NCBI GenBank assembly: GCA_035079385.1
Contig: JAVHKY010000027.1
Location: 806,001 to 870,000 of the forward strand
Origin: Aspidiotus rigidus
Lineage: Eukaryota > Arthropoda > Insecta > Hemiptera > Diaspididae
Length of the DNA stretch: 64,000 nt
Reading direction: 5' to 3'
Within the stretch, counting starts at the first letter, position 1; each line of letters begins with the position of its first letter. The translations under genes were made by a program, and so were the position numbers. The notes under the pieces were generated by a model. That model did no database searches, was not told the origin of the DNA, and was given only the letters and a program-made list of their open reading frames with translations. This document shows, piece by piece, positions 47,261-58,650 of this stretch.

Positions 47261-49880
47261 GGTTGCACTTCGAATTATCATCAAATAACACGAAAACGAA
47301 GGCACGAATGAATTTCAATCAAATTAATTCAGAAAAAAGTCGTTTTCGTACGAATATAAGGATAGCGAAAAGAAGAATATTAGAATTAAAAGAACAAAAC
47401 GAGATGAGTAAAACGCCTGTATAGCGTGAAGCAAAAATATTCGAACTGATTTGTAAATTTACAATATAAAAAGAGTGTATGAAAAATTCAAATAGAAAAT
47501 AAGGATCCCGTTCATTCTTGTTATCGTAGAGCTCGATAACAAATCGAATAGATAAACGCGAGAAATAAAAAGAAAGGAAACCGGCAAGAGAGAGGGAATA
47601 CGAGTTGTATAAGTGAACGAGGGATTCTTACACACATACCATGTATCGTACAAGGGACTCAGAAAAACCTGACACTCTTCAAGATTTCAATTTGAATTCT
47701 CAATACCAAATCCAATCCGACCCATAGAACAGAGGTTACCTGCGTCGTTCCTCGTTTATCTGCGTTAAGGAAGCCGTTGTTTTCAATTTTAATGATCAGT
47801 CATGATCGGTGTTTATTGGGATTGTCAAAATTGTTCGAGGCTCAGTTACCTTAGAAACCCAACTTTGTCCAATAGTGGGAATTCTGCTACGTCCTATCTA
47901 TATTGCTGAACTTCGGGATTATTGCTCAATGATTGGAATTTTTCGAAGCCACTTCCACCTTTTCGTTTGTGGACCTCGACAAAGCTTCCACAATATATAT
48001 ATATATAGAACTAGAGGATCACCCCCTCGTATCGTTTGGAGTTTTCAAACTTCCAAAACTTGCAATCATATTAATTTATTTTGGAATTGAAATGATACGT
48101 CTGAAGAATTTCATGGCTATGTCTCTTTAGTTTTTGGATTTTATTCTCCGACATCGACACGAAAAATGCGTACAGATTGACAATTAAATATATTTTGAGG
48201 TAACGATATGTAAAATGATTCTTGGCTGCGAAAATAAGAGTAGAAAATACGGTGATTGAAATTCACGCGTAGGTGATTTAATTTATACAATCTAACGCAG
48301 TTCATTTCAAAAACTTTTCAAATGAGATGACAAAACATCTTGGTACTTTACTTCTGCTCATTAAGAATGCCAGCACAACCTAATGAAAACCCAAAAAGGA
48401 GAATCGAAATGCCCGGTGGCGAATAAATTGCTTAATTTTAGCCGCACACCGATTCTTTCGCTGATGGGATTTGTACTGCAAATTTACAGTCGATGATGAA
48501 GGCCTTACAGCCATCAACGACTTCGTTAACGCATGATACACTGTTCTTAAAAGACAGGGTACCTGATGAAGTTCGAAATTTTGTTAATGAGGAGCACGGG
48601 AAAAATATTTCCTCAAACTTTCTCGACTTTATAAGACGACTTGTTTTCGTGATTCGAAAATCGCGAAATTAGTTGAAAATTCCCTTATAGCCGCCTTCTT
48701 GTCGAAAAGGATACGCGGTAAAAACATTCAACCAGTGACAAGTTCTCTGGGGAAGCTATTTGTACTTACAAATATTATTATTTGGATGCTTAGTTTTCTT
48801 TACGCTGATGCTATTAGTATAGCTTTATTAAGTCCTAAGGTTGTGGGCATTCTTTCGAAACGGTTTGGTCGTATAACCGCAGCTCCTCGGAGACAGATTT
48901 ACCAAATTTATTCCCTAACGGACTTACGATAGGATTTTTGTCATTTGGCTTTTGGTCGATTTCTTCTGAAAATTGCGGTTTATCGTACAAAATGCTTTTC
49001 CAAGAGAGAATAGGCGTAAAGGATTTTATCCAGAATTTAGAGAATATTGTTGGAATGTATCCAAAATCATTCACTGTTGGAGTTCGGGATATTTTGGGGA
49101 GATTTTGGAAAGCGAAGTAAAGGAGAAATGTTGTAAGAATAATGCAAGAGATAGGTGAAAAAACAGCAGAAAAGGACTTGCAAGGTCTCGTACCTATATT
49201 ATAAACTAAGTCAATTGAGGCGAGTAAGGAATCCTTTTAGTAGGTCCTACTTTTTCTATATCCTGGTTTGGGTCATCAGCGAATCTTCCTAAGCTCTATA
49301 GCGCAGAACTATACAGAACCTTGACTAGATCGAAGTCCCGCTTTCTGATTGAAAATCAGTAGTTACTTTCGAATGTTCCTTTCAGTCTCGAAATTAGATC
49401 CAAAAACTCGATCACTTCGGAAACATTTACCATACAAATTTCAGCATCAAAAAACTCACGGTTTCTTTAACGGAGTTAAACGAGATGTGGTAGGAACCTG
49501 TTTTATGCCGAATTTATGACGTCATCAAATTGTGACGTCACAGGCTTGGACTTCGGAGCTACATATGTAAGAATATCGGCTGATCTTTTACCGGTGCTCT
49601 AAGTCTTTCCGGCATTCCGTTTTCCTGATATCTTAACGCACGTACAAAATGTGAAATCAATTGACGACTATCTACTATTATTATCATCTACCTTATAACA
49701 CATGCAACTGCTAAATCTAGCTGCGAGTATCAATGCAACGCTACCAACATGAAAATTCGTGAGAACGGTAAAGCGTTCTTACACATACATGGTAGGTGAA
49801 GGCACGGTCTCTCTTGCCGGGGGGTGTACTCGCGAATTTCAAGATCGGGGTACGGTGAGACAAAAGACATGAAACATGTC
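47261..49880. other. Intergenic DNA, nothing recognised
   Basis: Short frames in 48690-49160 overlap on both strands and lack motifs. An (AT)n run sits near 47992-48007. Confidence 0.5.
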
Positions 49881-51236
49881 AAAATTCAAAATGTCGACCT
49901 CCGAGCTATGTAAGATAGGAAGTCGACCTCTAAACGACCTTGGGGTTGTCGGCCAGCGGACATTTTTTCCGACGCCCTCGATAAAACATGTTCCCTGTTA
50001 AAATCTATGACTTTGTTTCATAGACAAAGTGGACGAATTTTAGCCGCAAAATGATCAATATTATGACTTAATATTCTCAAGTCCAAGGATCCAGACTCAC
50101 TTTTGCTATTTTTTTTTTTTTTTTTTTTCACCATAAATCGACGAATTTCAAATGAGTACGGTCTTATCATTTTTCTTAGTTGAGACGTCTTAATTGATAC
50201 TTTTATTTAAACTGATAAGATGTAGTATTTTGAATAGAGCTAATCGTTTCAAAGTCTTTGCCTGCGGTAAGGCATACTATAAGATTGAACTAAACGAATT
50301 TACGAAACACATTTGGAGATGCTTTTTACATTGCCTGAAACTTCAAATATTACAAGAACGAATAAAATGCGTAGGTATGTACGTATCTCGTATTTTCGAG
50401 GTCGACTCCCAAAAAATGATGATGGCGCGGGGTTCTTTCTAATGCACGTATATATAATTTTTAATTTCCTTGTACCTACCAATTTTCGTGGGCATTTACT
50501 CGAGTTTTACAGTACGGTGAAAGGTTTTCGCACAGCAGGCACTAATAGATAGATAACGGTTCGAGAAAGTGTAAAACGTGGATACATTTGTGAATTTCGC
50601 CGTTTCAAATTGTGAACTTTTAGGACGTATACGAGCGCTATGGAAATGAATTTTCCACCCGTAAAACTCTCCTTTACACTCTAGTCTATGCTACGTTTGT
50701 GCGCAGAAAATATTACGAGTACGTACACCAATTCAGACTATCTTTTTTATTCGGATATGAAGGTAAATTCTAATGCGTTACTTCGTATACCCGAATAAAT
50801 CATTGTTAGCGAACACGACTCTGAAACCTTTTTTTTTTTTTCGTCTTTATGAAGTTTTTAGGATAACTGACGAATGCAATGAGAGCGGAAACAATCGAAT
50901 AAGAAAATTCATTGCATTATAATTTTTTCCTGCAACTGTGACAATGAAGGAACACCCGTACCGTTTCATATTCACGTAGTTACGCAGGTGAAATATTATT
51001 CCCTCTTTATTGCATCATGTTCCACATTACAATATTTATAAAGAAAATTTTTCACGATATCACGATTATGAAAGTACCCTATTTAAAATTATTTTCTGTA
51101 ATTCGAGAAACTGGGTCGACATCTTGAGACATTCATAAAAGCTCTGCTGATTTAGGTAGTTTAGAATGAATATTTCTTCGTGACTGCTGAAAAGTCACAG
51201 AGTACGAGCTGAAACGTATGATTAGCGCTTACACTA
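49881..51236. other. Intergenic DNA with one minisatellite-like unit and poly(T)
   Basis: TCGACCTCCGAGCTATGTAA followed by GATAGGAAGTCGACCTC (about 49892-49930) resembles the 45-bp minisatellite unit. A poly(T) of about 20 is at 50109-50128. No gene is seen. Confidence 0.45.
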
Positions 51237-51530
51237 GAGCCCTATAAATACGAGTGAGGACATGGACCGCCATATTTAGTCGTTACGTCATCATTATTTT
51301 CACAGTCTCCTATTTTAATGGTTGATAACAGTTTATCATGATTTGAAAACAATAAGAGAACATACTAGACTAAGTGCCAAAGCAAAATGCAAGACTCAAC
51401 ACTATTGAGAAATGCATAATAACTTCACTAATCACACGCATTCCTCATCTGAATAGGGAGCTATCGAGATAAATGATGACGTAACGACTAAATATGGCGG
51501 ACCATGTCCTCACTCGTATTTATAGGGCTC
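51237..51530. mobile_element. MITE, 294 bp, ~57-bp TIRs, TA target duplication
   Basis: The TIR GAGCCCTATAAATACGAGTG runs on through GAGGACATGG and CCGCCATATTTAGTCGTTAC with one mismatch between the two ends. TA flanks at 51235-51236 and 51531-51532. The core has no ORF. Arm similarity suggests a fairly young Tc1/mariner-type MITE. Confidence 0.9.
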
Positions 51531-51799
51531 TACGGTACTTACACTCGCTATTTGCATCAGGAATGATATATCCACGCCAAACTCGAAGCCACCCTAAACA
51601 TCGTAAAGTATAGGCTACCACGCACATAAATGAAAAGGCACTCTTTCTCAGCCTAGCATACCCACTTATAGTCCATGGGCCATAGCGAAAAGTAGTATAA
51701 TTTTGCAAGACAAAGCGCCACTCGGGAGATTGTTAGGTAGGCTCTTTCTGGCCCAAAAAAAACGTGAACGATATTTTAGAAGAGTAGCTAATCAACATG

Positions 51800-52440
51800 G
51801 CCACCATTTAAAGATGGCAGATTCAAGTTTCAAAAAATCTTCAATATCTCGGGTCTGGATGAACCAATTTCGATTCTGTTTTTTTTTTTTTAATGAAAGA
51901 TCTCAATGAGAACTACAACTTTTGTTCTTATATATTTTTGCCTAATTCCTATTCTGAAAGCGCAAATTTATCATTTCTTATATTTCAAGCTGCCGCTACT
52001 ATAATTATATCATAGTTCATAACTTTTGCGGAGTCCTACTAATGCAATAAATACTTATTTTTAAAGTTTTTTGTGAATAATTTAGCTTCCCATCGGTGCT
52101 TTTGGTTTCAACATTGAGTAACTTGGAGCAAAGTTACATAACATTGAAAAATTCGAAAGCACTGCAAATGGCGGATTAGTGTTTCACAAAAACCCTCATA
52201 TCTCAAGTCTGGATGAACTAATTTTCATATTGTTTTTTTTTTTTAATAAAGAATCTTAATAAGAGCTACAACTTTTGTTTTCTATATATTTTTGCCTAAT
52301 TCCTATTCTGAAGGCGCAAATTCATCATTCTCTTATATTTCAAGTCACCGCTACTTATTTGGCTCATAATTTTTGCGGAGTGCCTATGGTATACAATTTT
52401 TTTGTGAATAATTCAGCTTTTCATTGGTACTTTTTATTTT
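51800..52440. repeat. Diverged tandem duplication, two ~280-310-bp units
   Basis: Unit 1 (about 51800-52110) and unit 2 (about 52160-52440) share in order: TCTGGATGAACYAATTT, a poly(T) tract, TATATTTTTGCCTAATTCCT, ATTTCAAG...CCGCTACT, TTTTGCGGAGT and TTTGTGAATAATT. They differ by scattered substitutions and indels. Not coding. Confidence 0.7.
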
Positions 52441-55400
52441 ATACGTAGGATGATTTTTTTTTTTTTCGATAAAGACAGCACGTTGAAAACCCTATCAGAT
52501 ACGTATTTTTCTTACTTATGTATTTTGGCAGGGAGAACTATTATGATAGCGACTGTTGAACGATATGAGCTATCGAGTGCTCTGCTGTACCATAATTTTT
52601 GCTTCTTTGCTGATGACATCTTCTTTTTCGAGTGCTGTATTCAATTACTAATATTGATGATATTCATCGTCACTTTTTGAAGTCCTTATTCGGTCACTTT
52701 TCTCTCCTTTCCAAGTTGTTACTAGTTGGTCACTCTTCTTTTTTTTCAAGTCACTGTTTCACTATTTTTTCAGTGCTCAATGTTGGCAGTACTGTAATAT
52801 TAACCTCAGTAACATACGGGTTCACTCTTCAGTATTACTTAGCCTAGAATTTAACCTTACCAAGAAGAGTGTACACCCGAAGGTGTAGCAAATTATATTG
52901 AACCACAAGAGAAACAGTCGCTAAACGTTTTCGGTTAAACAACCATCATCGGAGCGTAAACGAAAGCGACTGAATCCAATATCAACAAAGACAGAGGGAG
53001 TTAACCAGAAGATCATGATTTAACCAGCGAGTCATCGAAGTTCGAATCATTCTCATATACTAGCTCACTTCTGAACCAACCAAAAGGGAGTCTATTAGAG
53101 CCTCTTCCAGGGGAAACCTAAAAACCCGATATGCCTTTGAAAAATGGTTTTTCCCTCATCGAAAGATATGCTTATAATTAACGTACTTATTGTAAATCAT
53201 GTAGTCTTCAAATACTCTGGGGTCTTCTTCTTGAAAGTGTGACTTTCCCGAAAGTTTGTATCGATACTGTGTTATGGCAACAAGAAAATTGAAATTATTA
53301 AGAGTTGGGAAAAAAAACAATTATTTTCAAGCTTTTTGTTCAGAAAATACGTTGCAACGATCAATTTTCTTAACAGTAGCCTGCCATAAGAAGGAGAGAA
53401 CACAGACACAAAAAAAGTAATAAAAACGAATAATTTATCTCGCGCTTTTTATACAGTCGTGAGAGAACACGCGAGAGGGCAATACACTAAAGGAAATTTA
53501 CGACTTGTAATGGCGCACGGTGTGCAATTTATAGTGAAACATTTAGACCATTATATCACCAACAAGCAAAGGTCTATTCTGAATCAAAAATTTGTCCTCC
53601 TCTACACCTCGCCCTCGATCGTCATATCTGAAATAACGTTTTCACAAGATTGCTTATGGTATGTACACACTGTGTACACGTACCGTAGTAACCACGCGTA
53701 CAGATCGGATTTGCTCAATGGTTTGGAATGGAATGGAAAAGTCCGTACCTACTACCGGTACTGTGTTGTGACTGAAAAGCGAAGTAAAAGCATTCTTATA
53801 ATTATCAGTGGAGTCTAGTCCATAAGGTCAAGGTTTGTTTATGCTGTACAGTTTCCTCGCGCCTAAAAATTTCTTTTTCGCAGTCTAAATCCTTATTAAA
53901 ATTTAGTTTCTGTACTATCAGGTAAATTTGGAGAGCCGGAGTACGTTCAATATCAATACTCGCAGAATATCTTGTTCGTATAGCAAGTTACGTATACTGC
54001 GGATGCTACGGATGTTGGATTTGGATGTTACATTTTTTGTGGTGCGGTGGTTACTTTGAGGGGATTTGATGGTTGCGAAGTTCTTCTGATCGAGCCTCTC
54101 GAAAGAAAATGGAATGATATTTTTCTTTTTTTTTTATTCGTGGAATTAGGAACGATCGTGATTCGAACATACAACGCAGGTCGAGAGAAAAATACATCTC
54201 CGAAAAGGCGTGCATCGTTATTATTCATTTTGAGAAGGATATAATTGTATCATTCGAGTGGCTGTTCATCTTCCCGTCGTTAACGAGCTGACAAAGCCGA
54301 TAGGAAAGCACTTTTTCGTATAAGATATTCGACGATGTTTTCATTCTCTTCTTTTTTCTTTCTTTCTCAAACTACAAAGGCCACCTCTGTTTCATGCGCT
54401 GGAAAATCCTCTACGAAAACTTGCGCACCCGCGATAGCGCTCTAATGCGAGAAAAATTCTGACTCTCATCGCGTATAAGATTGAAGCAATTTATCTAGAT
54501 GACGTTATGACGATGATCATGAAATTCGATATTAGATGCCTGTACTACTTCGTTGAGAGTATGTAGCGAGGAAAAGTTCGTTCCTGACTCGCTAAAATGC
54601 AACCCGCGACTTCTGATCGCTTAACAACTACTGCGAGTCATACCACGGTGTGTACGTTTCATACTCGTTCGAAATTCACTATTTTCATTTTCTAATTTCG
54701 ACACTTACAACGTGTAAGACGAAAAATGCAGCAGCTGTTTCTGAAATTTTCTTTCGAATAAAGAAAACAAGAGCAATACGAAAAGGTCATTGCAAGCGAA
54801 ATTCATTAATGTAATTTTCTCATTCTATGTGGATCGTCTTCTCTTGCTTTTTTCATTTCAAACTTTGTATTATAATATTTCGCAATCATTTTAAGTATAG
54901 TGAATCCACCTAGGAGAAATAAGTAGTAGCAGATGGTATTACTTCCCAGCTAGATGCAGGAGATATGAAATCGATTCTGAGAAATAGAAGTTGATTCAAT
55001 GTTTGTCTTTGATGAAAACCGTTATACTGAGAAAAATGTTCGGTAACCTACACCTAACTTTCGAAATAAGAGAATCGGTTCGCGATAGGCTCCTTGACTT
55101 AAATTTAAATGACCAGTGACTAATTTGTTAAGGAACCAGTTCTCTTGTCCCGAAAGTTCGGTGTAGACTACCAAACGTTTCTCTCAATGTATCACTAGAT
55201 TAAATTTGAAGTCATATTTTTCGTTGTAAGGAAGCTAGGAATCATTTATTATATCATTGTGATTGTGTGGGTGCATGGAATTTTGGCCACCTGACGACTT
55301 GAGTATGTATTTTTGCAAGAACATCTCAGTTTATCACCATTCACATCAATATTCTCCCAAAAATGACAAAAAAGATTGTAAAACCAATTCCCAAAATCTC

Positions 55401-55576
55401 AAATAAATTCAGACAGGAAATTAGACCAATGATATTGAATAATAATTATTCTGTATTTGAAAGAAAATAATATAAAAATAAAACACGAACTATTAGGACT
55501 ATCTTATAACTATGATTCTTTATTTGAATATCGATATAAGGCCATGAGGGACGGGAAGAAGCAGGAGCTCCATTAG
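52441..55576. other. Intergenic DNA; Penelope-type motif at 52921-52971
   Basis: CGTTTTCGGTTAAACAACCA followed by TCATCGGAGCGTAAACG matches the relics at 2600 and 25239, and AGTCGCT/AGCGACT forms a small inverted pair around it. The remainder holds only short frames without motifs. 54240-54700 is less AT-rich but not coding. Confidence 0.45.
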
Positions 55577-56031
55577 AGTTGACAAATTTGATATTTTTAT
55601 TTAATAATTTTATTAATAATTATTTTTTGGGAATAAATTATTAAAATTAATATTAAAAAGTAAATAATTATTAAATTATAATATTATAAAGTTCTTTCGA
55701 TGATTTTGAACCAATAAAAAAAAATTAAAATTATTGATATAATTAAACTATAAATAAAAATTTTTCTAATTAAAATAAATTTGCTATTAAAAATGTTTGA
55801 TTTGTTTAAATTTGGTAAATAAAATAATAATTGATTTTATTGTTGTAAATAGACCTAATAATATTTGTTATTGATTGAATGTAAAATTGGATAAAAAAAT
55901 AAAATATATCATTCTGGTTCAATATGATTAAGTGTTTTAAATATTATTACAGTGCATACCGCTCAATGTGATCGCAAGTGGACCAATTCAATTTGATCAC
56001 ATTAACCGGATGATAACATAAACGGGAATCA

Positions 56032-56361
56032 AATCAATTTTTTTTTTTTGTACTGACAAAATTGCACCAAAGTTACGTAGGTACATACTATGTTTGAATC
56101 CTCAGACCAGTTGTCATCCATTTGTTGCAACGAAGTTTTCCTTCCCCATAAGTTGAGCTAGCTTTTCAGCCTTAGTTTGCAGCAACCCAAAACTTACCCG
56201 TCCATCTTCCTTCAAACATAGGCGGCAACTTTGGGGGTGCTCCGGGGCTGGAGCACCCCTCGAGATTTTCTAAGGGATGCATCTCAGAGGGGGAAACACG
56301 TACGTGCGAGGCGCGAAATTTTTTGTCTTTCCTCCCCCCTCTAAATTTACTTCGAGCACCC
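56032..56361. repeat. Segmental duplication inside the Tigger-like element, copy A
   Basis: Near identical to 57182-57512. It includes the beginning of the transposase-interrupting MITE but stops before that MITE's right TIR (diverging after GAGCACCC), so it was copied after the MITE had inserted in copy B. Confidence 0.85.
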
Positions 56362-56912
56362 TGTTGTGATTTGTATCTCGCGGTATGCCGTGGATCATAC
56401 GAGATTTGAAGACTTGACCTATCAGGGAAATCACAACAAGTTTTGAGGGAGTTTAAGAAAGAAAATCGGTTTTAGGTTAACAAATATTAATTTAATTTAC
56501 ATAATTAATTATAAATCTAAATCTGTACAATGAAATGAATTTTGAATATTATACTTATGGATATAGGTTGCTCTCGAATTTTGTATGGTCTATCTTGAAG
56601 TTCCTAACGGACAGAAAACGAAAGCAGTCCGTCAGTCTACAGCTAGTAGAGTAAATGCTAATTCAGAAAGATCTTATAACGTAATCTAAAAGGCGGTTAT
56701 TGAAGAACAGTCAGGATGCGCTTAGTGGAGGATGCTTTCAAAGAAACGTAGATTCAATCTCGACTTGACCAAAGCTATCTTCTGAGAAGACGAAAGTTGT
56801 CTGAGTCGTATTTGAAAGGTGTAAACTTGGAGGCACACGACAATGAACCCGTAGAAGTCTTTCGGAGTTGGTAGATTCAATACTTATAAAAGATCAGAAA
56901 ACTAGTACTTAC

Positions 56913-57071
56913 TTCAGCAATTGCTTCTTCCATCGTAACGATTATTTCTTCCATCTCTGAATTGGTCGTATAAGGCCGAAATCTACTAGTACTACTTATC
57001 AGATTTTTACGGTTTGTGACAAATTGAAATATCGGAAGGATATCGTAGTTGATAAATTGCTTAGTAATCAT
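56913..57071 (-). other. Possible exon-like ORF inside the Tigger-like element
   Basis: A minus-strand frame starting ATGATTACTAAG has an acidic end (TNSEMEEIIVTMEEAIAE) directly followed by a consensus donor GTAAGT (56907-56912). No matching acceptor or downstream exon was identified and the peptide is not recognised. It could be a captured host exon or chance. Confidence 0.25.
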
Positions 57072-57181
57072 TGTAATAAGACACCGTTTATTTTTAATGA
57101 AAGGGAAGTCGAGAAAAGAAATGGTTTAGCCTATTTAGGCTAAGTCGAATAATCGATGATGTAAATAATCGAGGATTTCGA

Positions 57182-57512
57182 CATCAATTTTTTTTTTTTT
57201 GTACTGACAAAATTGCACCAAAGTTACGTAGGTACATATTATGTTTGAATCCTCAGATCAGTTGTCATCCATTTGTTGCAACGAAGTTTTCCTTCCCCAT
57301 AAGTTGAGCTAGCTTTTCAGCCTTAGTTTGCAGCAACCCAAAACTTACACGTCCATCTTCCTTCAAACATAGGCGGCAACTTTGGGGGTGCTCCGGGGCT
57401 GGAGCACCCCTCGAGATTTTCTAAGGGATGCATCTCAGAGGGGGAAACACGTACGTGCGAGGCGCGAAATTTTTTGTCTTTCCTCCCCCCTCTAAATTTA
57501 CTTAGAGCACCC
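57182..57512. repeat. Segmental duplication inside the Tigger-like element, copy B
   Basis: Partner of 56032-56361. In this copy the sequence continues without a break into the complete MITE and the transposase relic, so it appears to be the original location. Confidence 0.85.
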
Positions 57513-57809
57513 CTTGGGATAATTGTAAGTTGCCGCCTATGCTCTCGAATATTTACAAACCACTCCATTAATGCTGCTTCCACATTTTCGTCCTTCCCTG
57601 TTCGTCGTCGTTTTCGTTGCAAGTTTCCATTTTGTTCGTAAGACGTTTTCAATTTCTACTCTTTGTCGCAATAGTTCACACAAAAAAGGCTGTGAAATTT
57701 GGTGTTTGATTGCTGCTTCTCGCTGACTAATCTTTGGCAGCTGATTATAGGCATGCAAAATTTCCACTTTCTCCTCAATGGATAAATCATGACGACGTTT
57801 ATTACTCAT
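57215..57809 (-). pseudogene. Tigger-type transposase N-terminal relic (HTH psq plus CENPB-type HTH), frameshifted and MITE-interrupted
   Basis: From the ATG at 57809 the frame reads LSIEEKVEILHAYNQLPKIS, a psq-type helix-turn-helix. After a frameshift near 57650 another frame gives KRRRTGKDENVEAALMEWFV, the start of the second, CENPB-type HTH. The MITE at 57371-57540 then interrupts it. Beyond the MITE a third frame gives KAEKLAQLMGKENFVATNG, the end of the same HTH, ending at a stop. The remainder of the transposase is lost. It would have bound the element's own ends; now dead. Confidence 0.75.
57371..57540. mobile_element. MITE (GGCGGCAACTT ends) inserted in the Tigger transposase relic
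   Basis: The ends GGCGGCAACTT and AAGTTGCCGCC are perfect inverted repeats flanked by TA on each side. The interior includes GGGGTGCTCCGGGGCTGGAG, itself palindromic. A truncated copy ends the 56032-56361 duplicate. Confidence 0.8.
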
Positions 57810-58085
57810 TTTAAAGACGATGAATACAACACCTCAGATAAACAGTCCGACACGAGTAGAATGGAAAAATAGATTGATAAGATTTGTTACAAAATGTGTT
57901 GTGCCTCAATTGAAAACTATACATTCGAGCAATTTTTTGCAAGTTCGACGATCACAATAAACGGAATTATGATTTCATTAAGCGGTATGCACTGTATTTG
58001 ATTAAAATTATGTGGATTATTTATTTTCAATGGTAAAATTATATTAATTATTGAAAAAATATATAAAAATATTAATAATATTATA

Positions 58086-58489
58086 TCTTTAGAAATGAAT
58101 AAAGGACCTCAAATCGACGTCAATCTAGAACGTGTTATTTGTGTTAGGGTACTTTGCTAATCGCATACAGTCATCTATCCTCCTATATTATAAAGTACAT
58201 CTGCAAAACTTTCGTCGAAGGTACCTCCTCCCCTAATGTATCGATTTCGTTGAAATTTCGTATATAACATTGTATAATCTCCGAAATCAACCTTTTTTAA
58301 AAAAATTTAGAAAATCATCGTTGGGAAAGTTGTAATAAAGCACCGTTTTCTTATACAAATAGCACCAATTTCACTGAGATTCTGAATGTCGCATCCTATT
58401 AGCGCACAATCGTTGATAAGGGGGTTAAAAATGAAAAACCTCCCTCTTGAAGCCGTGGCGAGAGATGGAAGTTAGATGTCTTCGGCTGC
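58086..58489. other. Intergenic DNA; possible repeat-tail sequence
   Basis: CTATATTATAAAGTACATCT followed by GCAAAACTTTCGTCG (58184-58220) has the look of an inverted tail of the kind ending the 965-bp repeat (CAAACTTTCTGCTTTATATA), but similarity is limited. Confidence 0.3.
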
Positions 58490-58650
58490 TGTATTGCATT
58501 CAACGGGATTTTCAAGGTGAAGCTGCCACCGGGTGTTAAACTTATCTGCTATGCGAATGACCCACTGGTGGTATGCACTGCCGAAATAACTGTAGCGGTG
58601 GAGATTAGGGTGAACCAGGCGCTAGTGCGTTGGATTGAATGGGACAGACG
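58490..58650 (+). pseudogene. Non-LTR retrotransposon reverse transcriptase fragment
   Basis: One frame reads FKVKLPPGVKLICYANDPLV then VEIRVNQALVRWIEW. This is the catalytic palm of a LINE reverse transcriptase (usual YADD box, then VEIxVNxAL helix) with the box changed to YAND. Only about 50 codons remain. Dead fragment. Confidence 0.65.

Larger units (their letters stand above)
55950..57994 (-). mobile_element. Tigger/pogo-like DNA transposon, non-autonomous, nested
   Basis: Terminal inverted repeats of 19 bp (CAGTGCATACCGCTCAATG at the left, its complement with one mismatch at 57976-57994) are flanked by TA (55948-55949, 57995-57996), as for the Tc1/mariner/pogo group. Near the right end, minus strand, is a degenerate CENP-B-type DNA-binding region. 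The DDE catalytic domain is not seen. The interior holds two copies of a 330-bp segment (56032-56361 and 57182-57512), each with a MITE sequence inside. Confidence 0.82.
55577..58085. repeat. Very AT-rich block 1, split by the Tigger-like element
   Basis: 55577-55947 and 57997-58085 consist almost entirely of A and T (TTAAT/AATTA words), in sharp contrast to neighbours on both sides. Removing the TA-flanked element 55950-57994 rejoins about 460 bases of one AT-rich block. No translation gave a recognisable protein. A similar block lies at about 61650-63487. Confidence 0.55.
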
